A DNA stretch of 64,000 bases from Ignavibacteriales bacterium (GTDB lineage: Bacteria > Bacteroidota > Ignavibacteria > Ignavibacteriales > Melioribacteraceae): NCBI GenBank assembly GCA_021740915.1, contig JAIOYW010000011.1, positions 120,163 to 184,162 of the forward strand, read 5' to 3'. Position numbers and translations under genes: made by a program. Positions 54,330-63,899 of this stretch are shown here, piece by piece. Position 1 is the stretch's first letter; every line of letters begins with the position of its first letter. The notes beneath the pieces are model-generated. The model made no database searches. It was not told the origin of the DNA and saw nothing but the letters and a program-made list of their open reading frames with translations.

Positions 54330-56885
54330 ATGTTTAGAAAAGTGCTTTTATTCAGTTGTTTTTTGCCGTTATTACTATTCGCTCAAACCTATAATAACGT
54401 GACCTATTTTTCAGAAATTAATCTGAGCGGGTATGGAGCGCTGAACTATTATTTTGACCAGGACAGGGGATTCCTTTCCACAGGTGCCGGCTATACCAAA
54501 CTGGTTGATTTGTCTATTCCCGCATCTCCCATTGTTGAAACCACTTACACAAATCATGGCGGGGACGAATTGGTCGTTGTCGGAAATAAAGCCTATACAC
54601 TTGGTAGAGGAACAGGTTTGGATATACTGGATATAACAGATCCACTTAATCCTGTGCTCTTAGGGGAATATAACACAGTCGTTCCCTGCTATGGATTGGC
54701 GGTCAAGGATAATTTTGCCTATGTTGCCGGTTTTACAGGCGGTTCACCAACTATCGAAGCAGGGCTATATATTATTAATATTTCCAATCCTGCTGCGCCG
54801 GTAATGGTAAAATATATCAGCATTCCCTCTGCAAATGATGTGGCGATACTGGGAAATTATGCATATGTCGCATATGCAGGCTCACCAGGAGGCGGGGCGA
54901 AGATCGTCAACATATCTAATCCATCGCAGGCTTTTGTTGCATATGATTATTTGACAGGTGGCGCTGGATATCAGGTCTATTTCAGAGATGACCTGATGTT
55001 CCTGACTCTCGGCGGAGGCGGGCTGAAAATTGCAGATGTTACTATTCCGGATTACCCCTTAGAACTTGCCACAATTGCTGCAGGTGATTGGGTATCACAT
55101 TCTGCTGCCGATAACAAGTACGTTTACCTTGCTTGTAACGAGGCTGGATTAAAGATATTTGACTATTCCGACTTAAACAATATTAGCCAGGAAGGATCAT
55201 ATCTGCTTTCTGATTGGTCTGTTAAAACAGTCGGACTTTTCAGCGACAAACTCATCATTTCTGAAAGCAAAGCATTTGAAGGTAACCATGTTAAGGTGAT
55301 GCAGTTCGATCTTGCTGCTGCTGCAAGAATATATACTGGAAGCGAGATTGGTTATATCGGGGAATCTGTTTTAGTGCCGATTGACCTCGAAATACCTGCA
55401 AACAAGTCGTTCTCAGCTTTTGAAATAACGATATCCGGCTTCCAGGATGATATTGATTTTACGGGACTTGAACTTGTCGGTACGCTGACGGGAAATCCGG
55501 CCTGGACAAGTGTGGTAAACGATACAGACTCTGCTCTCTACATTGCTTTTGCCGGATCCACATCAGTATCTACCGATGGAGTTCTGTGCAATCTGAATTT
55601 TGATATACCTCTTTCTGCGGTTCCGGGAAATGTTCCGCTAAATATTGATTATGCAATATGCGATAACGGCGCAACCTCAACCCTCACTTTTGATGGCTCA
55701 GTTGAAGTAAAACTGAGGTCACCTGAACTGATCTCACCACCTGACAACGATATCCTGAGGGTAGTTGATTTTGATCTGAATTGGAATTCCTCCACAGCCG
55801 CTGAATATTACAAAGTCCAGGTTGATAATGATTCTTTGTTCGGATCACCCGAATATGATAATATTGTGCCTGATACATCTTATTCCGTTGTTGATATTCT
55901 TAATGGTCATGATTACTGGTGGCGAGTTGCCGCCAAACGGGGAGAATATCTAAGCGGCTGGAGCACTGTCAGAAAATTTACTGTTGAATTAATTCCAACT
56001 TATGGTGAAGTTGATATAAACGGAACCATACAGGCTTATGATGCATCTCTGATCCTGAAATATCTGGTTCAGCTACTGAATCTCTCTCAGCAGCAAAAAC
56101 TGAATGCGGATGTAACCTTGGATGGAACCGTTTCGGCTCTGGATGCAACTGTTATTTTGCAATATGTTGTGCATATTATCAATCAATTGCCATACACGCC
56201 TCCGGCTCCCGCAATCGGACAAATTGTATTTACAGATCAGTCAATCAGTCCAGGCGCTGAAATCGAAGTTCCGGTAAGATTAACCGGATTAAAAGAGCTT
56301 TATGCAGTCAGCGGCAGCCTGAACTTCGATCTGTCCTATCTGGATTTCGTTTCAGCAAAGTGGGATGAAGGCAGCGGCATTGAATACTATGAAATAAACC
56401 TGAACGAAGGCAGCCTTAAATTTGCCGGGGCAGCGCTTAATCCTATTAACTCCGATGAAATAAATCTCATCCTGACTTTTAGAGTAAAAGATGAATTGCC
56501 GGGTGAAGCGACACAAATTTCATTTGAGAATTTCAGACTTAACGAAAATGAATTGATCCCAGAGGCAGGAAGGATAAATCTTGATGTTGTTTCATCGGTC
56601 AATAACAATCCAGAAATACCGGAAGTATTTTGCCTGCTGCAGAATTACCCGAATCCGTTCAATCCAACTACGAATATCAGATTTGGTACACCCGAAGGAG
56701 CGGATGTATCACTAATTGTTTATGATGTTTTGGGAAATAATGTTGCCGAAATTGTGAAAGGATACTATAACGCAGGTTATTATACAATTAGTTTTAATGC
56801 GTCAGATTTATCAAGCGGTATATATTTCTGCGAGATGGTTGCTGGTGATTTCAGATCAGTCATGAAAATTATGCTAATGAAATAA
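54330..56885 (+). CDS. Type IX-secreted protein with cohesin-like and dockerin-like modules
   Basis: 851 residues with a signal peptide. Layout by residue: LVIVD-type propeller repeats 60-330; a cohesin-like domain 335-465 (SVLVPIDLEIPANKSFSAFEI); a fibronectin-type III-like domain 465-553; a dockerin-like pair 557-620; a second cohesin-like domain 627-755 (EIEVPVRLTGL); a sorting domain 765-851 (YPNPFNPTTNI). The dockerin duplicates are E560-x-D562-x-N564...D571 and D594-x-T596-x-D598...D605, each 12 residues and followed by an A-S/T-x-I-L-x-Y helix. Strong Shine-Dalgarno sequence (AGGAGG) nine bases before the start. It could be cell-surface and self-assembling. Confidence 0.82.
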   Translation: MFRKVLLFSCFLPLLLFAQTYNNVTYFSEINLSGYGALNYYFDQDRGFLSTGAGYTKLVDLSIPASPIVETTYTNHGGDELVVVGNKAYTLGRGTGLDILDITDPLNPVLLGEYNTVVPCYGLAVKDNFAYVAGFTGGSPTIEAGLYIINISNPAAPVMVKYISIPSANDVAILGNYAYVAYAGSPGGGAKIVNISNPSQAFVAYDYLTGGAGYQVYFRDDLMFLTLGGGGLKIADVTIPDYPLELATIAAGDWVSHSAADNKYVYLACNEAGLKIFDYSDLNNISQEGSYLLSDWSVKTVGLFSDKLIISESKAFEGNHVKVMQFDLAAAARIYTGSEIGYIGESVLVPIDLEIPANKSFSAFEITISGFQDDIDFTGLELVGTLTGNPAWTSVVNDTDSALYIAFAGSTSVSTDGVLCNLNFDIPLSAVPGNVPLNIDYAICDNGATSTLTFDGSVEVKLRSPELISPPDNDILRVVDFDLNWNSSTAAEYYKVQVDNDSLFGSPEYDNIVPDTSYSVVDILNGHDYWWRVAAKRGEYLSGWSTVRKFTVELIPTYGEVDINGTIQAYDASLILKYLVQLLNLSQQQKLNADVTLDGTVSALDATVILQYVVHIINQLPYTPPAPAIGQIVFTDQSISPGAEIEVPVRLTGLKELYAVSGSLNFDLSYLDFVSAKWDEGSGIEYYEINLNEGSLKFAGAALNPINSDEINLILTFRVKDELPGEATQISFENFRLNENELIPEAGRINLDVVSSVNNNPEIPEVFCLLQNYPNPFNPTTNIRFGTPEGADVSLIVYDVLGNNVAEIVKGYYNAGYYTISFNASDLSSGIYFCEMVAGDFRSVMKIMLMK

Positions 56886-56900
56886 TAATAATTTCATCCA

Positions 56901-56928
56901 TCGGGGCTGTCCGCCAGGGCAGCCCCGA
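56901..56928 (+). terminator. Strong hairpin after the dockerin protein
   Basis: TCGGGGCTG pairs with CAGCCCCGA, with extra CC/GG pairs inside. It begins 15 bases after the stop. The following bases are A-rich rather than T-rich on the plus strand, so termination efficiency is uncertain. Confidence 0.6.
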
Positions 56929-57242
56929 TAAAAAAATGCAAATCATCAAAAAGCAAATCCTCTTCGGCTCTGAAAACAATGGATCAGATTAAGCAGCCGG
57001 ATTCCCCTCCTGAATTAATTAATGCCTAAAACACAGCAATCAAAAAGACCTTCAGCAGCGGTTAACATATTGCCTCTTTTTCACATCGCTTGAAATTAGT
57101 TATCTTTGTAGTTTAAAGTTTGTCTTTTAATTATCTTACCGGAATACCCTACCCCGACTGGTGCAGAATAATCGATGAGGCGAAGTATCAGTAATTATAT
57201 ATTTATCCGTATGAAGACGGATTTGATTTATCAGGAAAAACA
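56929..57242. other. Leader region of the DEAD-box helicase gene
   Basis: About 310 bases with no gene between the hairpin and the helicase start. The sequence is AT-rich and lacks a clear structure. Long leaders are common upstream of cold-induced DEAD-box helicase genes, but no element was identified here. Confidence 0.35.
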
Positions 57243-59009
57243 ATGAAAACATTCGAAGAATTGGGTATTGAAACAGATATCCTCAGGGCGATCAGTGAAT
57301 TAGGCTTCGTTGAGCCAATGCCTGTACAGGCAGAAACAATTCCACACCTCCTGAAAGAAAAAAGCCCCGATTTGATGGCGCTCGCCCAAACGGGAACCGG
57401 TAAAACCGCAGCATTTGGAATACCTCTTATCCAAAAGACAGATCTGAAAAAGAAAAAAATCCAGCACGTTATTCTCAGCCCCACAAGAGAATTATGTCTC
57501 CAGATCAGCGATGACCTGTCAGAATACGCCAAGTATCTCCCCAAAATAAAGATTGCAGCAGTCTTTGGAGGAGCAAGTATTGACAGGCAAATTGAAAAAA
57601 TAAAAGGAGGCGTGCAGATTATCTCCGCAACACCGGGTCGTCTTCTTGATCTGATTAAAAGGGGCATTGTTGATCTTTCTCATATTCAAACCGTTGTACT
57701 CGATGAAGCAGATGAGATGTTGAATATGGGTTTTAAGGATGAGCTTGACGCAATACTTGAGACAACCCCGGACACAAAAAACACTTTGCTTTTTTCGGCA
57801 TCAATGCCCGACGGTATAATTGCAATTGCCCGCAAACATATGACTGATCCAATTGAGATCACTATCGGCAAAAGAAATGCAGGCGCAGAGAATGTTGACC
57901 ATGTAAGTTACATGGTTCATGCCCGCGATCGCTATCTTGCTCTTAAAAGGATTGTCGATTTTTATCCTCAGATTTACGGAATCGTATTCTGCCGCACAAG
58001 GCAGGAGACTCAGGAAGTTTCCGACATGCTGATCAAAGACGGTTATAATGCCGATGCACTGCATGGTGATCTCTCGCAGGTACAGAGAAACCATGTAATG
58101 AACAAATTCCGGATAAAACATTTGCAGCTGCTTGTGGCAACTGATGTTGCAGCAAGAGGACTCGATGTCGAAAATCTCTCGCATATTATTAATTATAATA
58201 TACCTGAAGAACTTGAAGTTTACACTCATAGAAGCGGAAGGACCGGTAGAGCTGGAAGAAAAGGAACCTCCATAGTAATTGCCAATATGAAAGAGAAAGG
58301 CAAAATACATCAGATAGAAAAAATGATCGGCAAGACATTTTCTTTTGAGAAGGTTCCCGAAGGTATTGAAATATGTAAAAGGCAGTTAATACACCTGATT
58401 GACCGTGTTGAGAAAGTTGAAGTTGATTACACTCAGATTGATCCTCTCCTACCCGATATTTTCAGAAAACTTGAGTGGCTAGACCGCGAAGAACTAATCA
58501 AAAAGTTTGTTTCCGTAGAGTTTAACCGTTTTCTTGCATATTACAAAGGGCTTGTTGACCTGGAATCTCCTCTTGAAAGGGCTGGTTCCAAGCGCAGTGG
58601 TGCTTCTTCAGGTGAATTTACAAGGATGTTTATCAACCTCGGTTCAATGGATGACGTGAAGCCCGGGACGCTGATGGAGCTTATTGCTAAATATACGGGC
58701 AAGAAAGATATTGAGATCGGTGCGATAGATATTATGACAAAATTCTCATTTATTGAAGTCGATCCGAATTTTGCCGAGATAATAATCAAATCGATGGCAG
58801 GAAAATCGTTCAAAAAACGCCGCCTCGATATCGAAGTCGCTTTACCCAAAAGTCCAGGGGAGAGACGCGAGGGCGGTTTCAGATCAGAAAGAAAAAAAAG
58901 TGGTTTTCGTGATAGACCCGCAAAAAAAGGCTTCAGAAAAGGAAACGACCGGGACAGGGGATTTTCTTCTGATTCAGGGAATAGAAAGAGAAAGAAGCCG
59001 GGAAGATAA
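57243..59009 (+). CDS. deaD: DEAD-box RNA helicase with DbpA-type RNA-binding domain
   Basis: 588 residues. Motif I AQTGTGKT (about 45-52), Ia PTRELC, II DEADEM, III SAS, V ATDVAARGLDV and VI HRSGRTGRAGRKG are all present. Residues about 455-530 hold the DbpA-like RNA-binding domain (RMFINLGSMDDVKPGTLMELI, split). The tail is rich in Arg, Lys, Gly and Ser. It unwinds RNA duplexes, usually in ribosome assembly or cold adaptation. It is not tightly linked to other genes; the terminator below separates it from rimO. Confidence 0.93.
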   Translation: MKTFEELGIETDILRAISELGFVEPMPVQAETIPHLLKEKSPDLMALAQTGTGKTAAFGIPLIQKTDLKKKKIQHVILSPTRELCLQISDDLSEYAKYLPKIKIAAVFGGASIDRQIEKIKGGVQIISATPGRLLDLIKRGIVDLSHIQTVVLDEADEMLNMGFKDELDAILETTPDTKNTLLFSASMPDGIIAIARKHMTDPIEITIGKRNAGAENVDHVSYMVHARDRYLALKRIVDFYPQIYGIVFCRTRQETQEVSDMLIKDGYNADALHGDLSQVQRNHVMNKFRIKHLQLLVATDVAARGLDVENLSHIINYNIPEELEVYTHRSGRTGRAGRKGTSIVIANMKEKGKIHQIEKMIGKTFSFEKVPEGIEICKRQLIHLIDRVEKVEVDYTQIDPLLPDIFRKLEWLDREELIKKFVSVEFNRFLAYYKGLVDLESPLERAGSKRSGASSGEFTRMFINLGSMDDVKPGTLMELIAKYTGKKDIEIGAIDIMTKFSFIEVDPNFAEIIIKSMAGKSFKKRRLDIEVALPKSPGERREGGFRSERKKSGFRDRPAKKGFRKGNDRDRGFSSDSGNRKRKKPGR

Positions 59010-59037
59010 TTCGTTAGTGAAGCCGGTTTGATAATTT

Positions 59038-59081
59038 AAAAACCTGAATTTCGTATTTTCTACTTCGAGATTCAGGTTTTT
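59038..59081 (+). terminator. Rho-independent terminator
   Basis: AAAAACCTGAAT pairs perfectly with ATTCAGGTTTTT (12 bp) around a 20-base loop. It starts 29 bases after the deaD stop. The symmetry of A and T runs lets it act on both strands. Confidence 0.85.
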
Positions 59082-59204
59082 GTTCATTCTTCCTTTTTGA
59101 TTGGCTGGTTCCTATATAAGCCGCTTGCAGATGACGGGAACATTGATGGTCAAATAAAATATAAGATTTCTGTAGCTTTCAGAAAATTTTTACTATTAAT
59201 ATCT

Positions 59205-60494
59205 ATGACTAAAAAAGAAAAAATAGCAATTATAACTTTAGGTTGTTCTAAAAACACTGTCGATTCCGAACGCCTGATGAATCAGATCAGGGCGAATAAC
59301 CTCAGATTAATCGATGATCCCGAAGAGGCAGACACATTAATAATAAACACCTGCGGTTTTATTGATGCCGCCAAAGAAGAATCTATCGACACAATCCTCA
59401 ATGCCGTTGAACTCAAAAAATCTGACACCATCAAAAAAGTACTTGTTGCGGGATGTCTTTCTGAAAGGTATAAAAGTGACCTTCTGAAAGAAATTCCTGA
59501 AGTTGATGAATACTTTGGGGTTGAAGATTATGAAAATATCCTTAAAAACCTGGGTGGTGAACTCAAATATGAACTGCTGGGTGAAAGACTTGTTACCACC
59601 CCAAAACATTTTGCATATTTCAAAATTTCAGAGGGCTGCGACAACCCCTGCTCTTTTTGTGCTATCCCTATCATGCGGGGTCTTCACAAATCCACTCCTC
59701 AGGAAAAACTAATTGCCGAAGCCGAATCTCTGGCCTCCAAAGGCGTCAAAGAATTGATCGTGATCGGGCAGGACACAACCGATTATGGTAAAGACCTGTA
59801 CGGCAAGCGTTCACTTTCGGATCTTCTCAATAAAATAAGTGAAGTTAATGGAATAGAGTGGATTCGTCTTCTATATGCGTATCCATCCCACTTTCCCGAT
59901 GATCTTATTGAGGTTTTGGCAGATAATCCCAAAGTGCTGAAGTATCTAGATATGCCTTTGCAGCATATTTCAGACAAAGTATTAAAGTCGATGAGACGCG
60001 GAATAACAGCCAACAGAACTAAAGAACTCATTTATAAAATAAAAGAGAGAGTCCCGGGAATTACATTGAGAACAACGTTTATTTCGGGTTATCCGGTCGA
60101 AGGCGAGAAAGAATTCCGAGAACTTATGGATTTTGTCAGAGATGTCCGATTCGACAGAGTTGGGGTTTTTAATTATTCTGTAGAAGAAAAAACGCCGTCA
60201 TTTATACTCGGAGACCCGGTTTCCGAAGAAGAAAAAGAAAGCAGAAAATCCGAATTGATGGAATTGCAGAAGGATATATCGACTGAGATCAATTCAGAAT
60301 TCCTCGGTAAAAAATTGAGAGTTTTGATTGACGACATAGAAAACGATATGTTTGTTGGAAGGTCCTACCGTGATGCTCCTGAGGTCGATGGCGACGTGAT
60401 TATTCAGCCGGGTAAAAAATTATTAAAAATTGGGCAATTTTATGATGTTGAAATTGTTGATTTTAATGAGTATGATTTGATTGGTAAATTTTGA
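59205..60494 (+). CDS. rimO: Ribosomal protein S12 methylthiotransferase RimO
   Basis: From ATG 59205 the protein begins MTKKEKIAIITLGCSKN; the 36 codons upstream have no family match. Cysteines for the auxiliary cluster are C14, C50 and C84, and the radical SAM cluster is C145, C149, C152 (CDNPCSFC). The TRAM domain ends the protein (about 365-429). The RimO subgroup is supported by LGCSKNTVDSERL and PIMRGLHKS. It adds a methylthio group to Asp of ribosomal protein S12 using S-adenosylmethionine and two iron-sulfur clusters. Length 429 aa, normal. The region just downstream is the left edge of a mobile element. Confidence 0.92.
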   Translation: MTKKEKIAIITLGCSKNTVDSERLMNQIRANNLRLIDDPEEADTLIINTCGFIDAAKEESIDTILNAVELKKSDTIKKVLVAGCLSERYKSDLLKEIPEVDEYFGVEDYENILKNLGGELKYELLGERLVTTPKHFAYFKISEGCDNPCSFCAIPIMRGLHKSTPQEKLIAEAESLASKGVKELIVIGQDTTDYGKDLYGKRSLSDLLNKISEVNGIEWIRLLYAYPSHFPDDLIEVLADNPKVLKYLDMPLQHISDKVLKSMRRGITANRTKELIYKIKERVPGITLRTTFISGYPVEGEKEFRELMDFVRDVRFDRVGVFNYSVEEKTPSFILGDPVSEEEKESRKSELMELQKDISTEINSEFLGKKLRVLIDDIENDMFVGRSYRDAPEVDGDVIIQPGKKLLKIGQFYDVEIVDFNEYDLIGKF

Positions 60495-60504
60495 AAAGGC
60501 TTTA

Positions 60505-60648
60505 ACCCCACCTCACAAACTTCAATTATACCCCATAAATATTGAGTATCAATAACATTTACCCCACTTGTTAAATAATACGAACTCTAAATATTTTTCA
60601 CTCAATTTCACCCGATTTTACGATTTTTGTGTAGATGCTGTGTAGATG
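60505..60648. other. Candidate attachment/arm-site region
   Basis: Directly repeated short motifs lie between rimO and the integrase. ACCCCA occurs at 60505, 60530 and 60561. TGTGTAGATG occurs twice in tandem (60628-60637 and 60639-60648), 11 bases apart. CGATTTT is also repeated just before. Clustered short repeats next to a tyrosine integrase are what arm-type and core recombination sites look like. The exact crossover point cannot be given without the right end. Confidence 0.45.
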
Positions 60649-60704
60649 GGAAATGAGAATTTAATTATATTAGAAATTGTGAAAACAAATTTTCGGGCGG
60701 GAAA

Positions 60705-61775
60705 ATGACTATTTCAGTTAAATTAAAAGAACGACCAAACCAAAACGGCACAACTTCAATTTTTATTGTTTGGTATTACAAGAAAGATTTTACGAAAGAA
60801 AGGAAATGGGAGCTTGTTGGAACTCTTACCGGGAATAAGACCAAAGACAGAGAAACCAGAAAATACGCAAACAAAGCCATAAAGGATAAAGAAGAACAAC
60901 TTCGCAAAAGATCATTAGGCTTAATATCAGATTATAAAATCAGTATTGAAAGATGTTTGAAGGACTGCCAGGCACAACAGACAAAACAAAGAAGCTCCGC
61001 TAATTATCAGAGCCTTGAATATCATATAAAACAGTTTGATCCTAACTACCAAAGTAGAATAATTTCAGCTATTGATTTAAGTTATGTAGAGAAATTTCTT
61101 GCATATTTACAGGCACAAGGATTAAAATCCAATTCTATCAGAGTGTATTTAGGGATTTTTAAATCCGTGATGAACTTTGCGCTTAGGCATGACTATATAA
61201 CAAAATCACCTTTCATAAATCTTAGATTGCCTAAAGCTGAGGAACCTGCCACCAATTACTTATCAATAAACGAGAAAAAAATTTTAGAATCCTTTGAACC
61301 CAAAAGAACAGCATTAAAAGCTTTTCTATTTGCCTGTTATACCGGATTGCGTTATTCAGATTGCAAAAGGTTAAAGTTTAGTGATATTAAAAACGGCATA
61401 ATCCGTACAAGGATGCTTAAATCACCTAACTTTGTTGAAGTACCAATCAATTCGAATCAAAAGGCTTTTACAATTTTAGAAGAACAAGCAAACAATAAAA
61501 TAAAGTCTATTGAAGGGCTTGTTTTCCCGGACTTACCCACAAACCACGCTGTAAACAATCACTTAAAAGTCGTATTCAGGAAAACCGGTATTCAGATCAA
61601 CGCTACTTTTCATATTGCACGACATACTTTCGGGACACACTTAAATGAAGCTGAAACACCGGCTTTTACTATTAAGTCTATGATGGGACACCAGGATATA
61701 AGAACTACTTCAAGATATGTTAGTGTTTCACCCGCTACTTCGGAAAGATATATCAAAAAGCTAAATGAATTGTAA
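60705..61775 (+). CDS. Tyrosine recombinase/integrase
   Basis: 356 residues. Residues 1-70 look like an arm-type DNA-binding domain with many Lys and aromatic residues. Residues about 95-180 are a SAM-like core-binding domain (YVEKFLAYLQAQGLKSNSIRVYL). The catalytic domain has Arg in CYTGLRYSD, HxxR in FHIARHTFGTH, GH in SMMGHQD and the nucleophile Tyr in RTTSRYVS; a catalytic Lys cannot be placed with certainty. It catalyses integration and excision of the element. The start follows TTCGGGCGGGAAAA, a motif seen again near 62569. Confidence 0.92.
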   Translation: MTISVKLKERPNQNGTTSIFIVWYYKKDFTKERKWELVGTLTGNKTKDRETRKYANKAIKDKEEQLRKRSLGLISDYKISIERCLKDCQAQQTKQRSSANYQSLEYHIKQFDPNYQSRIISAIDLSYVEKFLAYLQAQGLKSNSIRVYLGIFKSVMNFALRHDYITKSPFINLRLPKAEEPATNYLSINEKKILESFEPKRTALKAFLFACYTGLRYSDCKRLKFSDIKNGIIRTRMLKSPNFVEVPINSNQKAFTILEEQANNKIKSIEGLVFPDLPTNHAVNNHLKVVFRKTGIQINATFHIARHTFGTHLNEAETPAFTIKSMMGHQDIRTTSRYVSVSPATSERYIKKLNEL

Positions 61776-61800
61776 GTTCTGAACCTGTACGGATGGGAAA

Positions 61801-62478
61801 ATGGAATTGAGAGATAAAGGCAAACCGGATATTTACGATAAAGTATTGGATTTAATTACACCGGAAGCAGTCGAATTGTTAGACTCAGAAATAGATGATT
61901 TACTTACAAAATGGGACACACCCGGCACTTTTGATAAATACCCCTTTTTCGCAGAACTAAAACAATCTTTCGGAATATTAATCAGTCAGCACCCGGAAAC
62001 TTCATATAAGAAAGCGGCTTTTAGTAGTTATTGCACCAATTTTTATAAAGTCTTTGATTTTAACCCGGAAGCAATAGAAGCAATTTCCAAATTAAAAATA
62101 TCGGTTCATGAATATTCTGAAATACTAATAATAGAAACCCACGCTCAAAATTGGCGAATAATTCTTTCCAAGGATATAAAAATTAGAAAACTTGAAAACG
62201 AAAATTCTGAATTTAAATTAAAATTAGCACGAAGGGAAACCCCACCGGAAAAGATCGATAAATATCGGCAAACAATAAGAATGATTTTAGAAAATAGATA
62301 CAGATACCGGAAAGGGGAAGCCAAAAAGGAAGAAACTACTGAATTTTTTCTTTATGAAGTTTATTACCCGGCTAATACAGAGCAACTTAGCCAGAACTTC
62401 CGTAAATGGAAAACCCAAAACAAACTTTTTTTCGAAATGATAGTGTATGAGGAAGCCTATAAACTCTTAAAACCTTAA
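61801..62478 (+). CDS. Unknown element-encoded protein
   Basis: 225 residues, 25 bases after the integrase stop, same strand. It is highly charged and mainly helical, with a heptad-like segment (IRKLENENSEFKLKLARRE) around residues 130-150. No family recognised and no catalytic motif. The start is again preceded by GGGAAAA. It belongs to the mobile element by position. Confidence 0.6.
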   Translation: MELRDKGKPDIYDKVLDLITPEAVELLDSEIDDLLTKWDTPGTFDKYPFFAELKQSFGILISQHPETSYKKAAFSSYCTNFYKVFDFNPEAIEAISKLKISVHEYSEILIIETHAQNWRIILSKDIKIRKLENENSEFKLKLARRETPPEKIDKYRQTIRMILENRYRYRKGEAKKEETTEFFLYEVYYPANTEQLSQNFRKWKTQNKLFFEMIVYEEAYKLLKP

Positions 62479-62586
62479 AATTTATTGCTATTGTTACTTT
62501 TTAATAGTAACGATTCTTCCCACCGACCTTCAATATATTTGATTTGACATTTGAAATTCTAATTGCTGTTCAGGCGGGAAAAGTTA

Positions 62587-62652
62587 AGCCTTGATGAAAA
62601 CCTTTAGTTCACCCCGTCCGAACGATAGGCAAGTAGTCAAGGCTATTTTTTT
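62587..62652 (+). ncRNA. Structured RNA or attenuator ending in a T run
   Basis: Nested stems are visible: AGCCTTGA (62587-62594) with TCAAGGCT (62637-62644); inside it CCT (62601-62603) with AGG (62627-62629); and GTTC (62607-62610) with GAAC (62620-62623). The outer stem is followed by A and seven T. The end of the T run is 22 bases before the HTH gene start. It is either a small regulatory RNA of the element or a transcription attenuator in the leader of that gene. No known family was recognised. Confidence 0.5.
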
Positions 62653-62673
62653 AATAATCTTAAGGGTTCAATT

Positions 62674-62916
62674 ATGAAAAACAGCACTAAAACAAATACG
62701 GAAGTAAAAGCCCCGGAATTGATACCGATTGCAGAAGCCGCTGAATTGCTTAAATGTTCAATCGGCACTCTTTACAATAAAACATCACAAAGAAGCATTA
62801 ATTATTACAAGGTATTAGGGCATATCCTCTTTGATAAGAATTACTTAATAGAAACGTTTTTAATCAGCGGATACGTAGGAAGCAAAGATCAGATCAAACA
62901 GCAAGCCGGATATTGA
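62674..62916 (+). CDS. Excisionase-type helix-turn-helix protein
   Basis: 80 residues with the HTH_17/MerR-like pattern LIPIAEAAELLKCSIGTLYNKT (split) starting near residue 16, then a short wing and tail. Proteins of this form steer integrase towards excision or control element genes. The start is right after the structured RNA, so the RNA may control it. Confidence 0.8.
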   Translation: MKNSTKTNTEVKAPELIPIAEAAELLKCSIGTLYNKTSQRSINYYKVLGHILFDKNYLIETFLISGYVGSKDQIKQQAGY

Positions 62917-62945
62917 AAATGAATACCAAAGGACGGACTTAATAA

Positions 62946-63899
62946 TTGGACACAAAAGAGTATATACACAGATACAGGCAAACTTTTATCCGTGATAAGA
63001 ATATCAGCCTGCAAGCAAAAAGCTTGTATCTGTATCTAAATACTTACGCTGATAAAGAAGGGAAAGCATATCCGGCACTTGCGAGGATTCTTAAAGAAAC
63101 CGGTTGTTCCGTCAATACATTCTATAAATATTTGAAGGAACTAAAAACTCACGGATATATCAAGACTTCAAAGCAGAATACCGATCAAGGAAGATACGAA
63201 AGGACTATTTATCAAATAACCACTTCACAAAATTTAGGAAACGGCAAGACCCCTAAAAATATTGATGATTCAGAGGGGACACAGAGCAAAGCCAATAAAA
63301 CCGATACCCTTACCACTTCACAAATAACCACTTCGCAAAATTCCATTAATGGGAAATTGAACACAAGTATTTACCATAAAGAAAGAGATATAAAGAAAGA
63401 AGAAGAAGAAACTGCTGCTGCTTCTTTTTTGCTAAATTTCATTTCAGAGGAGTATAAAAAATTCGCACTTAGATCGAAGCTAAATCATGAAGCAGACATC
63501 AAGCCAATAGAGGAACTTGTTAAAGATTACTCAGAGGAAAAAGCGAAAGAAATAATTCATGATTCTTTTATTAAGCTTTCTCAATCCGGGAAGGCAAGTA
63601 CCAGCTATCTATTAGGAATTATAAAGAATGTTATTAAATCTTCTGCGAACCCAAAAAACACACACAGAAATGAAGAATACCAACCGAGACGGCTTGACCA
63701 GGCAGAGATTGATAGAAGCAAAACAATTAAGTTTACCGAATTGCGAAAACGATATGATCGGGCTGCACCCACGATGGCAGATGATGAAAAAGAGAAATTT
63801 GAAAGACTTTTCCAGGAAAAACGATTTATATCGATTGAGGCTGAACTTGATAAATTCCCGGATAAAGAAGTTTTATTATTAAGTAAATGTGTATTCTGA
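62946..63899 (+). CDS. Replication-initiator-like helix-turn-helix protein
   Basis: 317 residues from TTG 62946 with GGAC upstream; no ATG nearby fits. The N-terminal 95 residues match an HTH_36-type winged helix (KNISLQAKSLYLYLNTYADKEGKAYPALARILKETGCSVNTFYKYLKEL, split), found in replication initiators of phages and plasmids. A polar low-complexity segment with repeated TTSQ motifs (about 95-135) follows, then a helical C-terminal part with many Lys and Glu. The element probably uses it for replication or its control. Confidence 0.75.
   Translation: MDTKEYIHRYRQTFIRDKNISLQAKSLYLYLNTYADKEGKAYPALARILKETGCSVNTFYKYLKELKTHGYIKTSKQNTDQGRYERTIYQITTSQNLGNGKTPKNIDDSEGTQSKANKTDTLTTSQITTSQNSINGKLNTSIYHKERDIKKEEEETAAASFLLNFISEEYKKFALRSKLNHEADIKPIEELVKDYSEEKAKEIIHDSFIKLSQSGKASTSYLLGIIKNVIKSSANPKNTHRNEEYQPRRLDQAEIDRSKTIKFTELRKRYDRAAPTMADDEKEKFERLFQEKRFISIEAELDKFPDKEVLLLSKCVF

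Noticed and set aside
62479..62530. Hairpin GTTACT/AGTAAC after the unknown element gene as terminator
   Set aside because: The stem is only six pairs, AT-rich and not followed by T, so it was not listed as a terminator.
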